Shown: positions 11,561 to 23,979 of the stretch, one piece after another
Layout: the number at the start of each line of letters is the position of its first letter
How positions within the stretch are numbered: position 1 is the stretch's first letter
Source: Ariolimax columbianus
Lineage: Eukaryota > Mollusca > Gastropoda > Stylommatophora > Arionidae
Reading direction: 5' to 3'
DNA: 64,000 nucleotides
NCBI GenBank assembly: GCA_036924085.1
Contig: JAVGWX010000011.1
Coordinates: 17,176,608-17,240,607, forward strand
Position numbers and translations under genes: made by a program
Notes under the pieces: generated by a model
What the model was told of the DNA's origin: nothing
The model's input: only the letters and a program-made list of their open reading frames with translations
Database searches by the model: none

Positions 11561-12963
11561 AAAGAAATAGATTAGTAAGCAAACACTTAACGCATCCAGT
11601 CTTCTTCTTTTTGCTTGTCGTGTTCTGCCTTTCTGCGGCAAGTTATGAAGGTAGTTCTAGAACGAGGCTTACTGCTCCTCGAGTATAGTGCCATTCACCG
11701 TCTTAGAAATGTATGTAGGACACCTGTTTATATGTCGGCTTTTGACATTGAATCCGTTGCATCTAATTAGCATTGCGTTCAGTAAGGCAACAAAACAATT
11801 ATTCAACATGACATGATTATTATATAAATCACACTCAAACATATCACATGATTATAGAATGCGTAAAACACATGATATGGACTGCCGTGCATTATTTAAA
11901 ACTTGTTTTCGCCAAAATCATTGTTTAGAAATATCACAGAGAATAACAATTTACTTTATGTTAATGAACATAACACGTACAAACTCAGTAGAGCTAGATA
12001 CGAATATGTTAAATACACATAACAAAAGGCCAGAGAGATGATCTCTCACAGAAGTTTGTTAACACATCAAGTCGCACACATTTAATGCATAATAATAGTT
12101 TATCGTCTTTTCATTTGTTAAAACGTAGCTCTAATACTGCATTTGACATACCATGCCCAGCTCACAGAAAAGCCGGATTCCAATAATTAATTCATAGTTC
12201 CAGCACTGCATTTGGACATTTCCTTATCAGCTTTTAGGAACGCAACGAGTCCAGTCATTTGTCAAAGCATAACTATACTATAAATTGTGTATACATGCCT
12301 AGCTTATAGCAAGGCCTGATTCCAATCATTTGTTAAATGCATAGATCAAACACTGCAATTGGCTTACCATACCTAGTTTTTATGTAAAGGCAAGTGCGTT
12401 GTCATGGTTTAGCTGCCACACACGGATCTCGTGCATTGACAATCATAGGCGACGGAAGTGCATCATTTAAATGTTTCACAAATTGTCATTAGTCCTCAGA
12501 ATTAATGTTTTGATGCAGTGTAATAATTATGCATAATTTGCTTCTAATCAAAAAAGTGTAAGCTTCTTTTGCTGTTATGCCGTGCGTTTTTGGATCTGGG
12601 AAAGTTCGGTAGATTTCACAGACCACTCATCACCATCAATACTTTCACGAACATCTCTTAAATGTATATGCCACTCACAAACTTGCGATCGACCCACTAA
12701 ATTATCCAAGTGGACTATCTGCAACTGTAGGCATATGTATTTCATGCTTCTCTAAATTTTTGGAAAAACCTAATGCAAATTTGTTGCTCGATCGTTTTGC
12801 GTCATGACAAGGGCAAGGCACTACTGCAAATAAACCAGACGAGCTAGGTAGACGTAACGCAAGCTATTTGTACATTTGATTCAGAAACCAATTTTTGCCT
12901 AGGCACTTCCGGTAGTATCCTGTAGCTCATGAAATATCCATACATTTACATACGTACATATAA

Positions 12964-12965
<2 letters not shown>
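11561..12965. other. Intergenic sequence with very decayed tandem repeats
   Basis: Between about 12060 and 12400 an 80-90 bp motif recurs about four times in decayed form ('catttgttaaa', 'cactgcattTgGcata', 'ccagctta', 'gattccaatcatt'). Otherwise AT-rich with no gene seen. Confidence 0.5.

Positions 12966-12967
<2 letters not shown>

Positions 12968-13032
<65 letters not shown>
12968..13032. repeat. (TA)n microsatellite
   Basis: More than 30 TA dinucleotides, then a short (TG)n. Confidence 0.95.
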
Positions 13033-13041
<9 letters not shown>

Positions 13042-13994
13042 GTGTGTGACTGTCGAGAGAGAGATGGAGAACACAATTAGAAAGTGGGGAAAGAGACAAG
13101 TGGAAGCATAGACTTTGAACACATGAATACTATGCGACTATTTTCTAACCCAAACCAATGTATACCTTCTGAGGAGCAACATAAGAGACTAGATACCCCA
13201 TCATCAAATTGTCTCCCTTCTTCGTGATCGTTTGATAAGGTTGGTAACCGCGGAACCGGCGCCTCTTGCTATTAACGTTAACAATGTTATTGATACAGCA
13301 ATCAATCATCATCATTCGTCCGTTGTATTCCGATCTGAAGCTTATGTCACTACCGCCACTGGACTTTACATAAAACAGAAGTAGACCGTAACATTTTAAC
13401 TTCAAAGTGAAGCATCAGTGTCAACTGCAACATGTACATTCTTTAGATGCTTCTTTCAAAGATTTGTCTCGTGGTTGATAATAACAAAAATGTGTGGTCG
13501 GTATCTCCTACAAGCATTTTAAAACGCATTCGTGTTGCACGATGAGGAAGAATGATAACAATTCAAAAGTATGGGCTTAAAAGTGTTGCTTGATTATTAC
13601 TTAGCTTTGCTAACCTTATCTATAGTCAAAAATGCAGCACAGGAAAAAAGCTGACGGCTGATAGTTACAAATGGTTGCTTCCGTCAAGTGCAGCGAACCA
13701 GACCTGGCTAAAATCCTATTCCGCTTCGACGTCCCGACCATGAAAACAGGAAACACAGTGCGATCTGGCTAAGAGAATAGCCATCGCCGGGAAGAGGGGG
13801 GGGGGGGGGGGGGGGGGGGTGTTGGGGAAGCGAACACAGTACCAAAAATATCGAGCTCAATCCGGATGTATATGTCTGCAAGACGCAGATATCGCGACGT
13901 ATCCGTGAACAAAGTCCAACGCAAATGATGGCCAACAAATCGACCCCTAATCTCTTTTTCTCTGTTCGCCTCTCAGATAAGAAAACTGAGACGC
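13033..13994. other. Intergenic sequence with 24-base poly-G run
   Basis: No gene seen. A G tract spans 13796-13819, the longest in the window. The Pro-rich minus frame over it is an artefact. Confidence 0.6.
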
Positions 13995-14600
13995 CATGCT
14001 GGTCAGTGACACCATATTGGCCAGGTCGTCGTGCCAGGTTAATGTACAGTATACTGGCCAGGACGTCGTGTCAGTGTCAGGCACATAATACTGGCCATGA
14101 GATCTCGTTTGTAGAAAGTTAAGATCCCATCATGTCAGACGGTGCATAGGAAAGACGCTGTTAAACCCATATTATTTTGTAACCCACGGCACATTGGATG
14201 GTGTGGTCAGCATCACTCCTGCAGCCTTTAATTCCCGGACGTCCCGTCAGAGTCAGACACATTATACTGACCAAGACGTCTCGTCAAGATCAGGCACAGT
14301 ATACTAAATAGTACGTCATGTTAAGGTCAGGCACTATATATACTGGCAAGAACGTGGCGTCAGGGTCAGACACAATATACTGGCCAAGACGTCGCGTCAA
14401 GATCAGGCACAGTATACTAACTAGTACGTCATGTTAAGGTCAGGCACTTTATATACTGGCAAGAACGCGGCGTCAGAGTCAGACACAATATACTGGCCAA
14501 GACGTCGCGTCAAGATCAGGCACAGTATGCTAACCAGGATACCGTGTCAGAGCCAGGAATAACATACTGACCAGGACTTCGCATCAGTGCCAGGCATAAG
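13995..14600. repeat. About 57-bp minisatellite, dimer/trimer organised, about 10 units
   Basis: Units follow 'tactggccaagacgtcgcgtc' then 'aagatcaggcacagtatac'. Neighbouring units alternate 'gtcagagtcagacacaatat' and 'gttaaggtcaggcactatat', giving a higher-order period near 120 bp in 14260-14530. Units are rich in ACGT and CG dinucleotides. Confidence 0.9.
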
Positions 14601-14999
14601 ATACTGAAAACACCACTATGTAGCGTTTCCTGAAAACAGGCGGTTTTCAAGGCAGTTTGGCTGACGAGATGTCGATCGACGTGATCCGCGTAGTAGTGAG
14701 CATGACACAGGTAAAGTCAAGTATAGCACAACCGAGGTCAACCTTCATCGCACGAACAGGTTGTGAGGAGAGCTACTACATCCGGCTACTTAACGCCCAT
14801 TTCATGGCGCACACGAGTAACCTTAATCATTGTTGACATCGAATAACAACAACCTCTCATATGATACATTCTGCTGTTTCCAGACGAGCGCCAAACCGGC
14901 CGCTAATCATATTCGCTCCCGAATCATGTGTTCTAGTTGTGTTTTAAAGAACTAATGCTATATTTGTGTTCATTTCTTGTTTAATCATTTTCACAGAAG
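14601..14999. other. Intergenic sequence, nothing recognised
   Basis: No coding or RNA signal seen. Confidence 0.5.
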
Positions 15000-15595
15000 C
15001 CCTCGCAGTGTTAATGGCGCTCAAGAACCAGCACAAGAATCAACTAGGTGCTCTGGCAAATTCGCTCAAACGCCTGTTTCAGTGTTTCAAAAAAAAAGCA
15101 TAGTCCAGTAGATACCAGTCCCCTGCGACATTCCAGGCAATGAGGAGGCGGACAGACTCGCTAGATAGGGAGGAATGCTGCAGCAGAGTGATACATAAAT
15201 CACATACAATGAGACTAAAGTATTCATCATGACAACGTACAGTGCAAATGGAAAACAGACAACTAGGCCACATAGAAATCAATGATTACATCAACTCTCC
15301 AGTCGAGACCAGTGATCATTCTCCGGCTACACACAGGACACAATAGACTGAGATGTTATCTGTACGACACGTTCAAAATTGGCACTACAGAACTGTGAGG
15401 TCTGCGACAGCCTCCATGAAGGCAGAACATATTTTGCAGTCCTGTCCACTTTATACCGACAAAAGAAGTAGCATTTAACAACAGCCAGTGACCTCCCACG
15501 AGAAGCTGTACGAAAGTGTACAGAGTCTTTAGTTGACTGCTTCCTTCGTTAGAGTCATTGAAGTCAAGGTCTGACAACGAACGAGGAAGAAGGAT
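15000..15595 (+). pseudogene. Decayed LINE RNase H 3' fragment
   Basis: Conceptual translation shows 'IPGNEEADRLA' near 15130-15165, the last RNase H acidic motif. It continues with 'RLHTGHNRLRCYLYDTFKIGTTE' near 15320-15390, a linker also present in the neighbouring LINE A copies. The 3' end reads 'acgaacgaggaagaagga' (about 15577-15594), a decayed (GAA)n tail. Frames are broken by several stops. It is more diverged from the two good A copies than they are from each other, so it is an older relative or another subfamily. Confidence 0.75.
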
Positions 15596-15796
15596 TTAAA
15601 TATGCCTTCTAATTTGTTGACATAATAAAGTAGCATACGCTCTGAAGACACCTGTGTTTTAGGGTAGCCACTGAAATATGTAGGGTCTAACCCGCCTAAA
15701 TACCATCCTTTATTCGAACCGGCTAGAGACACAGGTCAGGTGACTGTATGCAGACCACACAACAATACATTAACTGCGAAGCGGATAGACGGCTAT

Positions 15797-17055
15797 GAAT
15801 GCTGACATAGAGTTATAACAGGAGGCATGAAGTCAACGCCAATTGTAGAACTTGAAAAGATTACAAATCTGCAATCCATGACCGACAGAAGAGAATGCAG
15901 AGCCCAGCAGCAAGCAGAGAAACTCAGAAGACTGACAAACCATTCAATGCATTAGAGACTAAATAATTTTGGAAATGGGATACTAAAGCGGAGAAACTTT
16001 GCAGAATAGCCAAAGCAAAGATGAGCGAAGACCCTATGAACGCACTAACAACACCAAAGCCCATCCCTACTGTACGCAAACCTACCTGGAAGCAGCATAT
16101 ACTTCAGGAGGTGGTAGAAAATATACCAGGTATTGGAAACATGAACAGCCAGACTGAGAAAAAAAGAAAAAGAGTCATAACCCTGAGGTGCATAACGAAA
16201 TACTACCCAAGCATGGACTGGACCCATGCATACACCGACGGCTCTGTAACAAACACAACACAAAACGGAGGGGCAGGGGTATTCCTGAGCCTACCAAATG
16301 GTAGAAAAATAACACTGTCAGTGCCAACTGGAAAATACTCAAGCAATTTCAGAGCAGAGACAGAGGCACTGAGAGCTGCAGTAGAAGAAATGGTCACATG
16401 CAAAAGAAATGAAAGCCATATAATCCTGTTTACAGATGCCATGGCCGTTGTCACAACACTAAAAAGCCAGAAAAATACTGAACTTAATGATTTAAGAGCA
16501 GTACTCTGTCAACTATGCCAGCAGTCCGCACCAAAAAGAGTAGTGGTACAGTGGGTTCCATCCCACTGTAACATCCAAGACAACGAGAAGGCAGACAGAC
16601 TGACAAAAAAAGGTGCAAGACTACCACAACCATATATTAGTATGACATACGAAGAGTCAAAACGGCTTATTAGAGCTAGATACATGACCAAATGGGAAAT
16701 GGAACACACTGGCTACACAAAAAACGATGCCTATTACCAGTTGAACAGAAGAGAGCAGGTCGTGGTCTTCAGACTTCGCACTGGCCACAACAGACTGAGG
16801 TACCACCTATTCAATAAATTGAAGATAGGTGGCACTGACGAATGCACGTGCGGTACTGGGAAAATGACCGCTGAACATCTGCTGCAAAACTGCCCGACAT
16901 ACGAGGATCAAAGAAAGCAGATGTTGCCATCACCAGTGGCAACACTAGACAAGCTCTATGGCAGTGTTGACAGCCTCTGGATGACCGCTGCTTTTTTTCG
17001 AAAAAATAAAGGTTGACGTCTGACAGCGTACGAAGAAGAAGAAGAATGCTGACAT
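15797..17055 (+). mobile_element. 5'-truncated LINE family A copy 1 with target-site duplication
   Basis: The body 15809-17043 is flanked by the direct repeat gaatgctgacat at 15797-15808 and 17044-17055. It ends in a short (GAA)n tail. This is the signature of target-primed reverse transcription with 5' truncation. It is about 1.2 kb and holds only the connector downstream of RT and the RNase H domain. It is close to the copy at 18201-20092 in sequence but in the opposite orientation. Confidence 0.93.
16021..17016 (+). pseudogene. LINE RNase H domain and C-terminal zinc-knuckle region (family A)
   Basis: The open frame of 331 codons is the C-terminal part of an ORF2-type polyprotein. RNase H acidic residues are visible: D in 'AYTDGS' (about residue 68), E in 'FRAETEAL', D in 'LFTDAM' and D in 'NEKADRL'. 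The conserved 'QWVPSHCNIQ' precedes the last of these. The end carries a Cys/His pattern C-x-C-G-x6-EH-x4-C. Upstream in the same insertion the frame is broken by an in-frame TAG near 15953 and by a one-base deletion near 16006, judged against the sister copy. The apparent start Met is therefore internal and the copy cannot make a full protein. RNase H in these LINEs removes RNA from the DNA hybrid. Confidence 0.9.
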
Positions 17056-17683
17056 GCTATACATTACAAACATAAGTACTCAATAATATCCCATCAGACA
17101 TCAGGTAATTCATCGTCAACAGAGAAAAGCAGCTAGATAAACAATTTCCATAGACAAATTATTCTAAGAAGCAGATCACCGGGAACGTTCAAAATAGCAG
17201 GCAAAACAAAGAAATAAAGAGAACAGTCTGGAAATGAAAAGCAAAAAAACCAACAAAAAAACAAAAGTCGACGATAGTCCTGAACAACCATGCCATGTCA
17301 CAGGCAGACACAAAACGAAGGGAGTTTTTTTCAGAGCCAGCTCCCTACCCCCACAGCTTTTTCAGCTTTAAAGCAAACAAACGCCTTGAACGACTTCATC
17401 ACCGTCCCCGACCGTCTACGATCCACACCTGTCAATAGACGGAGTAGACGCAGTTTCCAATAAACAACATAACTTCACCAGGGAGTCTGTAGAGACCGAC
17501 GAATCAAGAAATGGATACAACTGCACGAGGAAGCTGCGTCAGGAGTATACATGTCATATCCAATATGGAGAACCTTAAATATAGATTTCGGTCTGAGCTC
17601 ACTCGGTGCAGACAAATCTGAAGAGATGGGGATACAGCGACGACGTTATATATCCATGCGGCACCGTTCAGGACCAGGCTCCT

Positions 17684-17685
<2 letters not shown>
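17056..17685. other. Intergenic sequence, no gene seen
   Basis: A-rich sequence next to the LINE A insertion. No frame with a recognisable domain. Confidence 0.5.

Positions 17686-17734
<49 letters not shown>
17686..17734. repeat. (TA)n microsatellite
   Basis: About 24 TA dinucleotides. Confidence 0.95.
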
Positions 17735-17736
<2 letters not shown>

Positions 17737-18189
17737 AGTTCCGGTACGATGCCACCAAGCAACAGCTGCTCCCATGGTCTGCGATTTCCGTGTGGCTTGT
17801 TCATTCCAATTAATGTTTGGAGCGCACTGTTGTATATCGATCATATTCTAGCATATGCCACGCTATTCGTAGGAAGCCTGTGTGTGTAGTTTTCCTTGGA
17901 ATTCGGAGAAAACACGATCAGTTCGTCATGTGTTATAGAATACACGTTGTTGGATAGGACATCACTATAGATTGCGCACCGTCCTTGGTTGGTGTGCACA
18001 ATCTTCTTAGAAATTACGTCCATTTTCACTGCATGTCACTACCGTAATCTCCCCTCAGTCATGGGTTAATGGTCAGACCCCTAGACCTACAAATGTGGGC
18101 GCTGGTCAGCATAAGCGTCTTTTAGTCTACGCTTGGGGGATGCTGCTGTCGAGAGGTACGACATTCGCCTCTCAAATCGTAAAGAAAAC
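17735..18189. other. Flank of LINE A copy 2, no gene seen
   Basis: No coding signal. The sequence 18100-18189 continues directly into 20104 onward if the LINE insertion is removed, so it is part of the pre-insertion site. Confidence 0.5.
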
Positions 18190-18229
18190 GGTGGACGATC
18201 TTCTTCTTCTTCTTCTTCTGCGTACACAG

Positions 18230-19441
18230 TCAGACAGTAACCATTATTTTTTCGAAAAAAGCGGCGGTCATCCTGAGACTCTCGCCACTACCATAGAGCT
18301 TGTCTTGCAGTTCCACTGGCAATGGCCACATCTGCTCTCTCTGATCCTCGTATGTCGGGCAGTTCTGCAGCAGATGTTCAGTGGTCATTTTACCAGTACC
18401 GCACGGGCATTCGTCGGTACACCCTATCTTCAATTTGTTGAATAGGTGGTACCTCAGTCTGTTGTGGCCAGTGCGAAGTCTGAAGACAACGACCTGCTCT
18501 CTTCGGTTCAACTGGTAATAGGCATCGTTTTTGGTGTAACCAGTATGTTCGGTTTCCCATTTGGTCATGTATCTGGCTTTGATAAGCCGTTTTGACTCTT
18601 CGTACGTCATACTGGTATCTGTTTGTGGTAGTCTTGCACCTTCTTTTGCCAGTCTGTCTGCCTCCTCGTTGCCTTGGATGTTGCAGTGTGACGGGACCCA
18701 CTGTACCACTACCCTTTTTGGTGCGGACTGCTGGCACAGTTTGCAGAGTGCTGCTCTTAGGTCATTAAGCTCAGTGTTTTTCTGGCTTTTTAGCGCTGTG
18801 ACTACTTCGAGAGCATCTGTCAGCAGAACTATATGGCTCTCATTTTCACTGTTTGTCACCATTTCTTCCACTGCCGCCCTCAGTGCCTCTGCCTCCGCTC
18901 TGAAATTGCTTGTGTACTTACCAGTAGCGAATGACAGTGTTATTTGTCTGCCATTTGGTAGGTTCAGGAATGCTCCTGCCCCTCCGTTCTGTGTAGTGTT
19001 TGTTACAGAACCGTCGGTGTATGCATGGGTCCAGTCCATGCTTGGGTAGCTTTTCGTTATGAAGCTTAGGGTAGTGTCTCTCCTTTCTTTTTCAGTCTGG
19101 CAGTTTTTGTTTGCAATACCTGGTATAATTTCTACCACCTCTGGAAATATATCCTGCCTCCAGGTAGGTTTTCGTACAGTAGTGATGGGTTTTGGTGTTT
19201 GTGCGTTTGTGGGATCTTCGTGCATCTTTGCTTTGGCTATTTCTGCAAAGTTTCTCCGCTTTAGTTTCCCATTTCCCAAATTGTTTAATCTCTGGTACAT
19301 TGGATGGTCCGTCAGTCTTCGGAGTTTCTCTGACTGCAGCTGGGCTCTGCAGTCTCTTCTATCGGTCATGGATTGCAGTTTTGTGATCTTTTCAAGTTCA
19401 ACAATTGGCGTTGACTTCATGCCACCTGTTATAATTCTCAT
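18230..19441 (-). pseudogene. LINE RNase H and C-terminal zinc-knuckle region (family A)
   Basis: The frame of 403 codons continues directly from the RT frame, one codon after the TAA. It shows a connector ('RIITGGMKSTPI'), RNase H with 'AYTDGS', 'FRAEAEAL', 'LLTDAL' and 'GNEEADRLA', and then the tail motif C-P-C-G-x6-EH-x4-C ('ECPCGTGKMTTEHLLQNC'). All four RNase H acidic residues are retained. The stop lies about 10 bp from the (GAA)n tail. With 16021-17016 it defines family A, an APE/RNase H LINE of the Jockey/I-like group; the group name is inferred. Confidence 0.92.
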
Positions 19442-19444
19442 GGC

Positions 19445-20092
19445 TTAGTTTTGAAGTTTGTTAACTTTATCGAAGTTCGCCTTCGCTGCTGTTGTCCATG
19501 CCGCAATGCCATACTCGAGAACTGGTCTCACTCTTCCAGTGTACAGTTTCTTTAGTATGCCTTCGTCTGCTCCCCAGCTTGTGCCAGCAAGTTTCCTCAT
19601 GATTGCCATTCTTTCTCTGGCTTTCATTCGGTTTCTCTCGATCTGACTTTTCCATGTCATGCGCCGATCAAATGTGACTCCCAGATAGGTTGGGTTGTCG
19701 TTTGGCTGCAGGATTTTGCCATTTAGACTTAATTTGGTACTTTGGGGTTTTAATGAGAGCGAGAATATTGTGCACGTGGTTTTCTCCTCGTTTATTTTGA
19801 CCAGCCATGAGTTCGCCCACTCTTCCAGCGATGTTAGGGCCGTCTGCATCCGATTTCTTGCTATGGTGAGATTCTTTTCAGAGGTCCACATAGCCAGATC
19901 GTCTGCAAACATTGAGCTATGGACTCTTCTTGGTATATTCTCTGTAATATCGTTTATATATACCAGGAAGAGTGTGGGTGACAAAACTCCCCCTTGGGGT
20001 ACTCCCTGTTCGAGTGTCACCTTTTTGCTCATCTGCCCTTGTACTTGGACTCTGGCCGTTCTTTGTTTGAGGTAGTGGTTGATCCACTTGTA
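19445..20092 (-). pseudogene. LINE reverse transcriptase, C-terminal half (family A)
   Basis: The frame starts at the truncation point, before the nominal Met at 20032. It shows 'QGVPQGGVLSPTLF' (RT motif with the GxxQG block), 'SSMFADDLAMW' with the catalytic AxDD-type 'FADD' box, and 'NPTYLGVTFDRRMTW' (thumb start). The fingers and first catalytic Asp are lost by truncation. The frame ends in TAA at 19445, and the same frame continues as RNase H without a shift, so this stop is a nonsense mutation and not a true terminus. Confidence 0.92.
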
Positions 20093-20103
20093 GGTGGACG
20101 ATC

Positions 20104-20744
20104 GACTCCCACAAGATTCAAGCGACCCCTGGTCTCACGGAAGGTATGCATCTTGAACTACTTCCAATCATCTTGATTGTATGTCTTGCCACTGGTTCCC
20201 GGTAACTCAGGACGAGAGAGTGAGACTGATGTCCAGCGCAGCTTCTTTCTCACTATAATCCAAATTCAGCGCCATTTACATCTTCAGGACGAGGACAGTC
20301 TGATGATGTCGCCGTTTTATCTTGCGATGGGCAACTTACTTATTTATGCGCAACATAGTTTCAGTGACAAAAGTCGGTACAAATGAATTTAATGCTGGTT
20401 TGCTGGCACGTATGAGATAGACCTTAGCTACACAAGGGATAAATCTTATATATATTTAAACGTGTTAAAGCGGACTGGGCTACATATCAAGATAAACGGT
20501 ACAAAATAACTGAAATGAATGTTTCAAAATACAAATGAAAAAGCTACAAAATAGAAAAATATTGATTTGTCAACACATAAATTCATCTTTCATGAAATAT
20601 AAAGTCAAGTTAGTGAATACAGTACTCTTAAATCTGTGAACAAATTGGTGGTTTAAATAATATGGATTTAACTTTTTACAATCCAGCCTAATTGTCATTA
20701 CATTTGTTCCTTTGAGACACATATTATATGAATTAGGCCAGAAT
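20104..20744. other. Intergenic sequence, no gene seen
   Basis: The block 20190-20235 ('cttgccactg...gacgagagagtgag') resembles 45890-45930 in the SINE at 45730-45975, so a SINE fragment may be present. AT-rich after 20400. Confidence 0.45.
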
Positions 20745-21515
20745 TTAATCTACAAGGCCAGACTGTAAAGGGTAAAGTCGCACATCTAATCAATTAGACC
20801 AGACTGAAATGGGTTAAGACGCACATATAATCAATTAGGCCAGACTGTAATGGGTTAGGACACAAATCTAATCAATTAGGCCGGACTGTAAAGGGTTAAG
20901 TCACAAATCTAATCAATTAGGTAAGACTGTTTGGGTTAAGACCCTTATATAATTAATTAGGACAAACTGTAATGGGTTAAGACACACATCTAATCAATTA
21001 GGCCGGACTTCAACGTTTAAGACACACATATAATCGTATAGTACATCATGTAAATGCTTAAGACACACATATAATCAATTAGGTTGTACGGTAATGGGTT
21101 AATACACAGATCTAATCAATTATGTTGGGCGGTAATGGATTAAGATACAACTCTAATCAATTAGCTTGGACGGTATTTGGTTAAGACACAAATCTAATCA
21201 ATTAGGCCGGACTGTAAAGGGTTGAAACACTATACGATTCAGACAAGACTGTAAAGGGATAAGACACTAATCTAATCAATTAGAATGGCCTGTAAAGAGT
21301 TAACAAAACTAATATATTGAATTAGACCAGACGTTGCAGTTTAAGACATACATACAATCAATTAGACCAGATTTTGCAGTTTAAGACATAAATCTAATCA
21401 CTTAAGCCATAGCGTAAAGAGTTAAGAGACTTATCTAATCAATTATGAAGACTGTAAAGCGTTACGAGACACATCTAATCAATTTAGGTTGAACTGTAAA
21501 GAGTTAAACAAATCG
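20745..21515. repeat. About 41-bp minisatellite, about 19 diverged copies
   Basis: The unit follows 'aatcaattaggccggactgt' then 'aaagggttaagacacaaatct'. Copies differ by substitutions and small indels (34-43 bp), so this array is older than the 38-bp and 46-bp arrays. Confidence 0.92.
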
Positions 21516-22039
21516 TTGTTTCTCAATTGGCCCACTTTATTAGTGTAATCTTTATTAAATTTATTAATCTTTTAAAAGATTTCTAGAAGTAAAGAGAAAT
21601 GTAGAAACTGTTGGGCTTGTTAATGAATCAAGCAGCAGCAACAATTTGCAACGAGACGAGACCTTAAAACATCTCTATGTTTGTGTGTTCGTTGTAGCAA
21701 CTTTGCAAGATTGTCTCAGGTGTTAGCCATTAGTAACTACAACTGGGATTACAAAATACGAGGTAATGTAACGCCCAACATAATCAAACAATCGGAGAGG
21801 TGTGTTTTTCCAGTGAATAGTTACGCGCTGTTGTTGAGCTTGCAAATTTGTTGGAAATTGTTTTGTAATTTAAGCTCCTGACCCTAAAAGTGTTGATTTT
21901 GTTAAACCAATGCTCCTGTGCTATTCGCTATTAAATAGTTAGTGTAAATCTCAGGTGATTTGTAGTTTTTAAATGGCACTGTGTCTTGTGTAGTAGAAAA
22001 ACGATAGAGCGATTGATTTTAACAGCAAAGGCACTCCGT
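21516..22039. other. Intergenic sequence, no gene seen
   Basis: Nothing recognised. Confidence 0.5.
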
Positions 22040-23700
22040 TTATTCTAATGTCAAATTCAAATATGTATCACTAACAGTTGGGACCTTCTTTTGACGTTTC
22101 GTGTGACGCAGACATTCGTTGCCCAACTCGGAAAGTGTTCCTACTCTGTTCCCAGGTGCAAAATAACGGCTGAATTGTTTTGCTTTTTCTAAGTCTTCTA
22201 TTAATGTTTTTCGTCCGTCTATCCCAGGCTTAGCTTTTGTTCTCCTTCTGTTTGCGAACAAATTATCAATCAATGTCCAGGTTCTGTTTCCATTCTTTTT
22301 CAGATCAAGTTTCGCGCATGTTGACGACAAATTTGTCTCCTCAATTGTTAGGCTCTTTAACTACGAGTTTCACCTTTGACCTTGTGAGAGTGCTATCTCG
22401 AGAGCTGCTCTTTCTTGATGTCCTTTGAGTGTAACTTCTTGCATTTCATTACAATAAAAAGGTGCCTATGGCTTCCTACTGTCCATTGGTACGCCTTGTG
22501 ATGATGCATTCAGAACCGCCGCCGCTAGCTCATTTTTTTCAGTGTTTCTGCACTGCTGCTGCTGTCAATGTTACCAAGCAGGTAGTTAGATGATTTCTGG
22601 AATAGTTAACCTTACCAAAGTTGCAGTGACGTTTACGTTTGAAGCATGCTTTTCGAGGGGCGGTTATGGTGGTGCGGATTTGTATGTGATCACTCCCAAT
22701 ATTATCACGAACTTGTAAGTCCAAAGAGTCTGTTAGGGCTGATGAACAGATAGTAAGGCCGTATTAACTTAGTGATACGTGGGCCATATGCAGGAGCCTG
22801 GACCATGCATCTTGCAGAACTGACAGGGTTTTCACTTCAGAGAGCTCTAAAAAATGTCTTGTCCTGTTACGATCTTGGTAACCCCAACGGAGAAGGTGTC
22901 CGTTGAAGTTACCAGCAGGAATAGTTTTGTGAAACTGTGTCTCGTGTAGTTCTGGTAGGTTGCGTGTTGACTGAGGTGGATTGTATACTTTATAAATTGT
23001 GTATTTTCATCAACTATTCCAGATGGTCAGTTGTTATACATCTGGGAAATGGACTGTTAGCTGTATGCCATGTTACTTAATGTAATGTCGTATTTATATA
23101 ACAATCCGTGGGCAATAATTGCACTTACAGGCATAACTGGTGTATGCTGACAAATTTCGTTTTAAATCTTGATGCATGATGTCTTCAAGGAGAACCACAT
23201 GTATCTCTGTTGGGGGAAATCATTTGGCAAGTTCAAGTTTCATATATTTCACATATTTTCAGTTGATGAATTTTTAAGAGAATGTGTAGATTGTCCGGTC
23301 CTCTTTAAAAGGGCTTTTTATTCTAATCTGCTCTATGGTGTTGCCTTTGTGATGTTTTCCAGTTGTCTATTTTTCTCACAGAGCAGTCTGTTTTTCATTG
23401 CCTTCTGCGGACCTTGATAACCGATGGGTCGTCCGAGGTCGTTTTGGATTCTATTTTTATGGTCCAAGAATATTGTTATTGGGATGATGTGAATTTTATA
23501 TCCAACCAGGCCTGAAGCCAGAAACGGACTGTCACATAAGTATGGGACATAAGCGACTGTGCTCAGCTCCAAGAAACTGTAGCCAAGGTAGGGTTCAGTA
23601 CGCACATTCTCCACCACCAATTGACTGCTCGAACTCATCAGAGGGTCCAGGCATATAAGCATAAGTTCAAGGCAATGGGATTGTCTGATCCTGAACCATT
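22040..23700 (-). pseudogene. Decayed LINE, APE endonuclease and RT-linker region
   Basis: Read on the minus strand, a Tyr/Pro-rich strand 'YKVYNPPQS' (about 23000-22970) leads to 'AGNFNGHLLRWGYQD' (about 22916-22870), the endonuclease GDFNxHxxxWG motif with D replaced. Then comes 'IGSDHIQI' (about 22695-22675), the SDH active-site motif. The linker ends in 'NGNRTWTLIDNL' (about 22295-22260), an RT-proximal motif. RT itself is absent. Frames are interrupted by stops. The segment 23330-23700 resembles the endonuclease N-terminus only loosely ('DSPFLASGLVGYK'), so the upper limit is approximate. Confidence 0.75.
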
Positions 23701-23979
23701 GCATATTTCAGAAGCGTTTCAGTCAGACTAGTAGTGCAGTTTGCTTGCACGTCTTGAATTTTGTGTAATAGAATGCTGGTTCCTTTCCGACCACAGAGGG
23801 TGCACGCCTATTGTCAAACAGGAGCCACATTTGTACAGATGGGTTACTGGTCAAATTTTTAAGAATAATAACCTCACTATATAGTACATCATCTTCTGGA
23901 TTATATTGTAGGGTGGCGTAAGGTCTGGCAGGTCATGAGAGGGTTAACTTTTGCCAACTCCATGTTTTTCACTGGAACG
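23701..23979. other. Spacer, nothing recognised
   Basis: No coding or repeat signal seen before the 45-bp array. Confidence 0.4.

Larger units (their letters stand above)
18190..20103 (-). mobile_element. 5'-truncated LINE family A copy 2 with target-site duplication
   Basis: The body 18201-20092 (1892 bp, minus strand) is bounded by the 11-bp direct repeat ggtggacgatc at 18190-18200 and 20093-20103. Its 3' end (low coordinate) is a (GAA)n tail, read as (cttctt) on the plus strand. It carries the end of the reverse transcriptase and the full RNase H region. Only one in-frame stop (TAA at 19445-19447) interrupts the 600-codon frame, so the insertion is young. Confidence 0.95.

Noticed and set aside
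12899..13099. Tyr/Ile repeat frames at (TA)n tracts, also at 17504-17889 and 27642-28093
   Set aside because: Translations of dinucleotide repeats.
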